Source: Isoetes taiwanensis (lineage: Eukaryota > Streptophyta > Lycopodiopsida > Isoetales > Isoetaceae). From it: 64,000 nucleotides of DNA. The stretch spans positions 9,800,934 to 9,864,933 of the forward strand of contig JAJEKV010000022.1 in the NCBI GenBank assembly GCA_021234155.1, written 5' to 3'. Below, one piece after another: positions 56,607 to 64,000 of this stretch. Every line of letters starts with the position of its first letter. Positions within the stretch are counted from its first letter, which is position 1. Both the position numbers and the translations under genes were made by a program. The notes beneath the pieces are model-generated. The model had not been told where the DNA came from and did no database searches. It worked only from the letters and a program-made list of their open reading frames with translations.

Positions 56607-59345
56607 ATAGTAACGACCTGTATTTGATAAATGTACATTGTGAATTATTTTATTTAAGGATGTATAAATACCACACCGAAATATTATAGCATGCAAGAGT
56701 ATATACATCGTGATATATGTAAAGATTATACTCTGATAAATATACTAGTGATTACACAAAGGCAAGTACATCATGAAATATTGGGATATAATAGTATAGA
56801 TTGCAAATAATTGGGTCAAGGAGCAGGTGTGAGCAATACTGGGAGCTGTTGGGAGGCAGAGGGGAGCAAAGCTTTGACCTGTGTGGGGATCAAGCACTTA
56901 CACCCGGGTTTCTAGTAGCATTTATGTGCTTGCTTTTAATTTGTGGTTGCTTACTCCAGGCCGAATAGAATTGGATTGTATGTGAGCATGGTTGTGCCAA
57001 CAATGAATTGTTCCAGGTAAAAGATGAATAGTGTTTTTAATAATAACAAAATAACTGGCTTGCATGGTCAAAGTAAACTTAACTTAATATTTTTATGAAA
57101 TTTCCATCATGGTAATAGTAAGAGTGTGTGAATGTAATCTACTATATAAAGAAGCCGGAATGGTTTAGATTGGTTAGAATCTCCCAAGAATGGATTGAAA
57201 TCAAATTGATGAAGCAAGAACCAAATAAGTTTCCTTGCATGCAACAGGTAGCCTATGATGATCTCACGACGGCATGTCGAAAAGTACGTGAATCGCCTCG
57301 AATGGCCGACGGGGCCTTATGCGCTTTAAAATGGAGAGAGATACCACCGTAATTAGGGATGATTGGAGTTAGAATCACTGTAAAAATCCCGTCTTGGTGC
57401 CCAAAAATTGATCCAGAATCACGGATTAGGGGCCAGAATCTGACCTAATGGTTACTAAGAAACCTCTTTCGCAGCAAAAATCTAAGGTTTATGGGGGCTC
57501 TTCTTTGTAGGACTGATGGCCCCGAGGCCGTAGATCCCATGCCAAAGAAGTCGCGGTTTGCATTCTCTCGTAAATGCACGCCTGTTAAGTTAGAAATATA
57601 AAAGCTAACATTTGTTAGTAGGTTAGTTAATAATATAATAAGTTCAAAGCTAAGGCTGTGCCAAACTGGTGAAATACATAATTTGGTCGGTTAAAGTAGG
57701 CATTGAGTTAACTGGATTATATCTAGAGACTTTAGGATAAGTATGGGGAATAATAGGTAAAATGGGAGTATGTGGCTGTTGTATTTATGAAGGTTACGGA
57801 TAGTTAAAAGATAGCTAGTATATGATTAAAGGGTGAAAGCACGTTAGGTGTATCATCTAAAGTTCTTTTAGGAGGCGAAATCATTTCCAAAAGTACCTAA
57901 ATAATCAGTAATCGAACTTCTGTATAAATGTTCAATAAACAATAAGTTTGAGAGTTGATTCATTAATTTTAGTCTCTAATAATATTGTTATCCCAAATAC
58001 TATAAATTGACAAGTTGACCCTTCAATTCAAGTTTTGAATTGATTTTATTGTGTTGAAAAGAACGTAGGCCAGCTTTTAAGTACCTGAAGGTACTTGAGG
58101 GTTCCAAAAGTGTGGTACACCGTAGCATGCCTTCACCCTAAAACCTTTGAATTAGTTAATTTAAGGATAGGCAATGTGCAAAGCACATGTGTTAAGTGTA
58201 GGAAAAGTTGGTACGAAGCAAATGCTATAGATTAAAATATTATTAAGCCTTAAGTGTAGATATATTAACTCACAAGCAGGATTGCGAAAATGTGTAGGAT
58301 TTTATCTTTTATTTAATGGTGATTGCTAAAAGATATTGCATTATTGAGGTTGTTAGACTTATTGGAGTCAAGTGGTTGGGTTTTTTTTCATGTTACGTAA
58401 AGTGAAAGTATTATGAATTATTGATGAGCTTGCTAAGGCATAAGTAAGGGGAGAATGAAGAATTGTAAGTAGTTGTTTGTGATGTAATTTTTGATATAGA
58501 TTCCTCAGTCGAAATCTGTGCGAGCTGGTCTAGACTCATGGCGCGGTACTGTGCAAGAATGTTAATATTACACATTTGAATACTCCAAGCAAGCACAGAT
58601 GGTACAACGCCGCGTACGCTAAGTGGTCCTCCAATGCCGGACGCTAGCTGCGATGGGGTGTGTACACATCGCGGGTTACCCCGCTTTATGTCACCGCCCT
58701 CGACGTACCGAAGTTGGACCTTGCTCAGACTCCAGAGGAATATTGGTTGCAATGTTGATGCTTTGGTTGCTTGGCTATTGTATATGTGTGGTTTGCAATG
58801 TGGAACTGCTGCAATGGTTATGTTTGGTAAAATTATGCATTGTGGTTATGCTTTAGTTGGATTAATTACACGACAGTGTGGGGCTTATGTTTGGCGGTGC
58901 GACTTTTCTGCCAATGTTCCCTAAGTTAATGCTTTGTGATTGCTAATGCTAGATGTGACCTAGATCCCCTATCCCCACTTAGTCCGTAGACTAACCCCTC
59001 GCGGGTTAATGGTGTAAGCAGAGGTGCAAGACGCCCAGAGTGGTGCCAAGCTTCCTCAAAAGCTGCAGGGTAGATGTGTGTGGATTGTTGTTCAATTAAC
59101 CGGGCTATTATTATTATTATATATGGGATTAAAGTGATATTATTTTTAAAGCTTGGGAGTTGTGTGAAGTTTTGCCGAGTAATGGCAAGAATAATTTTAT
59201 TTTGGGACCTTAGAGCATGTAAAAAGATTAAATTCTTTTACCTAAGTTGCATGCATCACTATTGAGTTCCTAAGTTAAATAGTTCCAACGAGAGATCGAT
59301 GTGGGATCTCCGCTAATAAGAGGTTAACTGCCAAAGTCTGCCACA
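56607..59345 (+). repeat. Probable 5' LTR of the gypsy element
   Basis: The start at TAGTAACGACCTGTATTTG resembles TGTAACGACC, a common plant gypsy LTR start, with a changed first base; the end GCCACA lies three bases before the PBS. The length of 2.7 kb is large but known for some chromovirus lineages. With no second LTR in view the start is a guess. Confidence 0.5.
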
Positions 59346-59348
59346 GCT

Positions 59349-59362
59349 TGGTATCGTGAGCG
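59349..59362 (+). other. Primer binding site of the gypsy element
   Basis: TGGTATCGTGAGCG, close to the tRNA-iMet site TGGTATCAGAGC but with two changes, one of them a typical CpG-type substitution. Confidence 0.6.
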
Positions 59363-59399
59363 GCTCAAGTAGATTGCGCGAGATTCTTGATTATTGATG

Positions 59400-60540
59400 A
59401 TATTTTATTATGATTTCGTGATTTCAGAGATGAGTTCTCCAAAGAGGATCCCCTAAGAGGAGTCGGACAGGCCGTGAGTCAGTCTAGTGGAACCCCGATG
59501 TAGTTTCTGCATCTTGCGCCTATTCACAAGTGTTGCAGCAGAAAAGGCCAAGAACAAAAGACAAAGAGCCGACAAGGTGCTGGAGAAGGTGTCAAGGACA
59601 CTAAGAGAGAAGTATTTATCGAGAAAAATGTTGCCAGGAGCAAAGTGATTCATGAGTTTACAAGGGGGTTTTTATTTTAAACTCATCAATGTAAGACTCG
59701 TTAAAGCCAGATTGGCTCAAAGTAAGTGTAAATGTTGGGTGGATTTTAAGTAGAGCATGGTGGGAGAATTATTTTATGACATGTAACAAGGCTGCGTGGC
59801 AAAAACTTGGCAAGAGTTTAAGATCGCTTTTAAAGGACACTTTATGCCTCCCATACAAAGTATAAAAGATGAATGAGTTTTTGACCTGACACGTAGCGGA
59901 CAAGGCCTAATATACTGAAAAGTTCGAAGGTTGCAAAGATATTGTCCTTTGAGGATAAGGAGAAGCTTTTGGCGTCCCCATTTGTGAAGGGTTTGCGGTG
60001 CTGATATTAAGAGCAATAAATGTCGTGTGTCCTTATAAGGATCCGGGAGGAGGTGTTCTAATTGCTAAGAACGGAAGCCGATCTTGGAATGGAGAAGGCA
60101 ACGCTGAGAAGCTAAGAAGAGACAAGCTCCCTTCCACATGGCGTGACCGGGTGGATCTACGAAGTAGGCAGATTCCCCAGCGTGGGTGGTAATATATTTC
60201 TGCCGTAAAATGTTAAGATGCGTGAGGTAAGGCCAAGTCGGTGATCTCACCTATGTATGCACCTTCAATGATGAAACCAGTGGGAAAAGTGTGTATTAAT
60301 GAGAATCGATGCTTCAAAAAGTGAAGTTGGTCATTATGGACGAGATTGTCCGAGAAGATGGATGGATAGTACCGCCTCATCTCTGCATGTTCTCAACGTG
60401 GAGTGTAAACAAAACAAGGGTCTAGGTCGAATCTATGATACTTATGGACTCAGCCAAGGCGAGGAAATGGAGGCCGCAGGCAAACCGTGGGTGGTCAGGG
60501 AGTGTTTTTGGGGACAATAGTAGGGGTGGCAGAGATGTGC
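59400..60540 (+). pseudogene. Gypsy gag remains
   Basis: TWQEFKIAFKGHFMPP (about 59805-59855) matches the W-X2-F...Y-F-P-P block of gypsy gag, followed by LTRSG and RYCP-like pieces. A CCHC zinc knuckle is split by a frame change at 60303-60362 (CFKK in one frame, EVGHYGRDCPRR in another). Confidence 0.7.
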
Positions 60541-61379
60541 TGAAGGAGAATAGATTATGAAATGTTAACCCCTTCGTAGTTTGAGGTTAGGGCCGCTAGA
60601 ATCATGGGTCTCCGCGAAAGAATATGCATGTATGTCGCAGCGGGACTGTATCGTGGTAGATAATCAAGCCGTGTCATCGTGAGTTCCAAGTATTATTCAT
60701 GGAGTTCCTCGTTTCTTCTTTAATATTGTAGTACACATTGCTTATTTCCAAGGCCGCAAAGAAAACTAGATTTGAATATGATTAGCTCGACCCTAGGATA
60801 TGTGAGAGTTGGCCGATGGCAAAATTAAGACTTCTTTATGCTAAGGTAGACAATCTTGAATTCCAAGTAGGAGATCTTGAGTCCTATTACTAGTTTTGAA
60901 GTATTGAGCCTAGGAAATATGATGCTATTCTAGAATGCCATGGTTAAGGCCACATAAAGCTTGCATTGATCAAGTGAGAGCAAACAGCTACATGTTAAAG
61001 TCCTAATGGAGATAAGTATGTGCTGGAAGGATTGCCTTCGGTTATATTAGTAGGTTACACCTTTGTCCCTTAAAGTTTTAAGAAACGTGACAAGAATGCT
61101 GCATAAGAAATCGATGCGCATATTGTTGTTAGATTCATTCTGGGTATCATGGTAGGTTGGCTGTGAACAACCTATTGCCCCCTCAGATCCGTAAAGTGTT
61201 GATGAGTTTTCTGGATGTGTTTCCTCTCTAAAGAATTAACTAATTACTCTCCATAGAATGGTAGATCATAGATAGAACTTGTTCCTCGGCCAACCCACAT
61301 CAAGGCCACCACATACGCATTTCATGCATTAGAGATGGTCGAATTGAAGAAACAGCTTAGCTTTAATTATTGGAACAAG

Positions 61380-61815
61380 GGTTTATACTACGAAAGTGTT
61401 TCTCCATTTTGGTGCTTATATGTTAAAAAAGAAGGATGGACATTAAGGTTGTGTATCGACATCGCATGCTTAACTGCATTACAAAGTTGAAGAATAGATA
61501 TGCATCAGCTTCTGGGGTTGATGAGAGAGCTTATTTTGACCGCTTGGGACAAGCTTGGTATCACAAAATTGATCTACGATTCGATATCATCAGATCCTGA
61601 ACAAGCACATGAGATATTTGCAGATCGAGATGGTGACACGCTATAATGACATTACGGAAGCCTGTTGTAATGCCTTTGGCACAATGCTCCCGCCACCTTT
61701 ATGCGCGCCTAATGAATGAGATATTCATCTTCTTGGATAAGTTTATATACGTTTTTGATGATATTTTGGTATATTCCGCAGACATTAGAGGAGCACATGG
61801 AAATATGTTAAGTAT
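61380..61815 (+). pseudogene. Gypsy reverse transcriptase remains
   Basis: Broken blocks in order: VKKEGWTLRLCIDI (cf. VKKKDGTLRLCIDY), DKLGITKLIYDS (cf. ARYFSKIDLRSGYHQ), NAPATFMRA, and FLMIFWYIPQTLEEHME over the FIDDILVYS active-site position, here in a shifted frame (GATGATATTTTGG at about 61758). Confidence 0.8.
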
Positions 61816-62979
61816 ATATTAGCTATTTTACAATTTGAGAAAAGTTGTATGGTAAGCTACCCAAGTGTTCTTTAAAAGCAAACTAGATTGGTATACCTTT
61901 GGGCATGTGTTATTTCCTCGTGTATAGTTGTAGATTGGAGCCGATCCTCTCATGTCGAGAGGCGCTTAGGATTGGCCCTGCCACCCAGATGACTCCAAGT
62001 GAAGGAGGTAAGATCATTCTGGGATTAGTAAAGTTATTACCGCAAATTTGTTCCTAAATTTGTAAAAGATTGCCGTTCTTTCACTTCTTTGAGTGTTGCA
62101 GAAGAATGATTTGCATTGGACCTGATAGCTGTCGTGAAAGTTTCAAAAGTTAAAGGATGTTTTGACTAGCACCAGTCTTAAGGATTCCGTGATATGAATG
62201 TACTCCTTCCATGTAGTCACTACCCATGCTTCGGGAAAGCCATAGAGGAGCTCCTCAGCCAAGTAGCCGAGTTTGTGCTTATATATATCCGTGAAGCTGT
62301 CTCCTCGCCACAACAAAATTACCCGCTGCATGATCTAGAATGTTGGCCACATCTATGCCTTGAGGGTATGGAGACATTATTTGCTGGGTCAGTCGCTAAG
62401 ACCCACTACCAAAAATCCGAAAGTATTTTGCAAAACAACCATACAGGAATAATAGGCAAAGGAGGTGGATGCAACTAAGGGAAGAGTATGATTTTGAAAT
62501 TGAATATCAACCTCGCAAAGAAAATGTATTCAAGTTATGCTTTGTCTAGAAGGTCATTTTTAACCTCTTCTATTAAGTTGTGCTACAAGGGCAATAGATG
62601 ATATTCTGTGCGAAATTGAGTAGATCATATATTTTGCACCCTCGTGGTGGAGAACCCCCAAGATTTCTCCAGGTATGCAATGCCTAAAGAAAGTTTTTAC
62701 ATTATAAAGGTTTAGTGTGTATTTCCACAAGGATCGTGAGTTGAGACATTGAGGTTAGTTATTATATGAAGTACATGATAGTCCTTAATGGCCACCCAAA
62801 AGTACATAAGACTTCTTTGAGGAATAAGTACTTTTAATTTCTTTTTGGCCCTAATAAAAAAGAAGATGGTTAAGGAGTAATGGGCTAAGTAAAGCTTATC
62901 TTGGTCGGCTGCAAAAGCATCAAGGTTTAGGGAGCCCCGGAGAATTACAACCTGTAATTCCATCTTCTAAGTGGGAGAG

Positions 62980-63500
62980 TATTTCCATGGACTTCATTGT
63001 TGAGCTTCCTGACACGCTTCTCGGTGTTATGATGCATCTATGTTGTGGTTGACCAGGACACTTCACTAAGTAGGGCCTCCATTTATGCCTTACGAAGACT
63101 ATCGCTACTTGAAGTGGATACGCAAGGTTTGTTGGTGAGGGAGATTCTTAGGTTGCATGGGATGCCTGGCCACTATTTCATCGACGGATACAAAGTTTAT
63201 GAGCCAATTTTGGCAAGGGTTGTTTCAAAATATTGGGACTAAGTTATATGCCAAGACATCTTATCAGTCTCCTCGTCGGCTGCGGGAGCTGAAGCTAATC
63301 AAGTCTTGAGGATATGTCGTAATGTATGTGCCTAGTCAAATCAAAGGTATGGATTCTTTACTTACTTGAATAGCTCACATACAAATACCGTTCTATCAAG
63401 ATTCCATCAAAATGAGTCCTTGAAGCAATGTATGGTAAGGAGTGCCGCTTGTCCTTCTTAATTGAGAGATCTCACTTAATGTTGAAGCTAAAATGCACGA
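62980..63500 (+). pseudogene. Gypsy integrase remains
   Basis: ESISMDFIVELPDTLLG (from about 62975) is the start of the gypsy integrase core (W-X-S-I-S-M-D-F-I), with the first catalytic Asp kept. Downstream pieces match in changing frames to about 63500. Confidence 0.7.
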
Positions 63501-63764
63501 AGTAGCTGAGACATGGACAATGCTCAACTAAGGAGATTGCCATCATCAGGCTTGGCACAAAAATAGGCCGTATGTGATGCACAAATAAGCAGGTTTTAGA
63601 CCACTTGAATAAATTTCAAAAAAGGGGATTATGTGTTTTTGAGGATTAATCCTGCTGCAGTTCACCGGCATTTAAAAGTGGTGTAATGGGCCCTAGGGTA
63701 TGCGGGTCCGGTGATGAAATTTGTGAACGAGACATTGTGGCAAAGGTGGCTTAAGGTGTTGGAG

Positions 63765-64000
63765 TTACCTCACACTTGAAAGTACATAACGCTTTCCATG
63801 TGAGTAACTTGAGGAAGTATGTTTTTTTGGATCCTTCCTATGCCGGGGACGGCGATTTAGTAAGCGTGGAGAGCTGTACTCTACCCGGTAACGTGATGGC
63901 GAGGAGGAAACCTGGGCCGCTTTAAGGAGGCTAACAACATGAGATTTTGGTTCAATGGGCTGGGTTGTCCCGGTGTGAAGATGCCACATGGGAAGTTATG
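63765..64000 (+). pseudogene. Gypsy pol C-terminus with chromodomain-like tail
   Basis: LKVHNAFHVSNLRKYV (about 63780-63825) is the standard motif after gypsy integrase; EILVQWAGLSRCEDATWEV at the window edge resembles the chromodomain ending V-X-W-X-G...A-T-W-E. Such tails guide integration to marked chromatin in chromoviruses. Confidence 0.7.

Larger units (their letters stand above)
56607..64000 (+). mobile_element. Degenerate Ty3/gypsy element (chromovirus-like), truncated by window end
   Basis: The order is gag, RT, RNase H region, integrase, then a chromodomain-like tail, i.e. RT before integrase, which defines gypsy. All coding parts are heavily broken. The element lies in plus orientation beside minus-strand copia D and appears inserted in it. 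The 3' LTR is beyond the window. Confidence 0.8.

Noticed and set aside
58411-58924. ORFs of 77-113 residues near 58.6 kb
   Set aside because: They fall inside the probable gypsy LTR and have no protein similarity.

Overview
The window looks like nuclear DNA from a land plant with a large, repeat-rich genome. Three signs support this: plant-type Ty1/copia and Ty3/gypsy elements primed by initiator-Met tRNA, GT-AG introns, and a plant-like spindle-checkpoint kinase gene. The mix with a replitron-type HUH endonuclease, an animal-like DDE transposase and a LINE would fit a fern or another non-flowering plant, but that is inference. No tRNA or rRNA gene and no bacterial-type feature was found.

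Layout. 1-5773: copia element A on the minus strand, decayed, its left LTR cut by the window edge. 5774-9660: a modular region in which three arrays of GC-rich perfect hairpins alternate with two diverged copies of an unknown minus-strand coding unit, each followed by purine-rich repeats. 10438-12427: broken minus-strand gene for a replitron-like HUH endonuclease, itself invaded by a short LINE 3' end. 13396-14440: tandem repeat and a 5'-truncated LINE. 15083-23275: an unrecognised multi-exon coiled-coil/RING-H2 gene, split by the 5.8-kb copia element B (639-bp LTRs, GGAAC target duplication). 23649-26705: a 3.06-kb LTR element with no recognisable protein (TSD GTCCA). 27353-30360: a small acidic ORF, a GGCCTTAGTGCC minisatellite and a decayed DDE transposase. 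30863-36044: old copia element C whose gag-protease segment is inverted. 36209-39786: a pair of direct repeats of about 0.9 kb.

41182-46563 is the only gene that looks intact: a minus-strand BUB1/Mad3-family (MadBub) spindle-checkpoint kinase. It has an N-terminal KEN box, TPR region, GLEBS motif, three ABBA-type motifs, a second KEN and a complete kinase domain.

46564-54555 holds no gene I recognise. 54560-56606 is copia fragment D, apparently interrupted at 56607 by a degenerate Ty3/gypsy element with a chromodomain-like tail that runs off the window end.

How it fits together: apart from MadBub and the split RING-H2 gene, most recognisable sequence is mobile elements of different ages, several nested. 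Element B is youngest, judged by eight transitions between its LTRs. C, D and the gypsy element are old. Most elements carry frameshifts, so their proteins are probably not made here.
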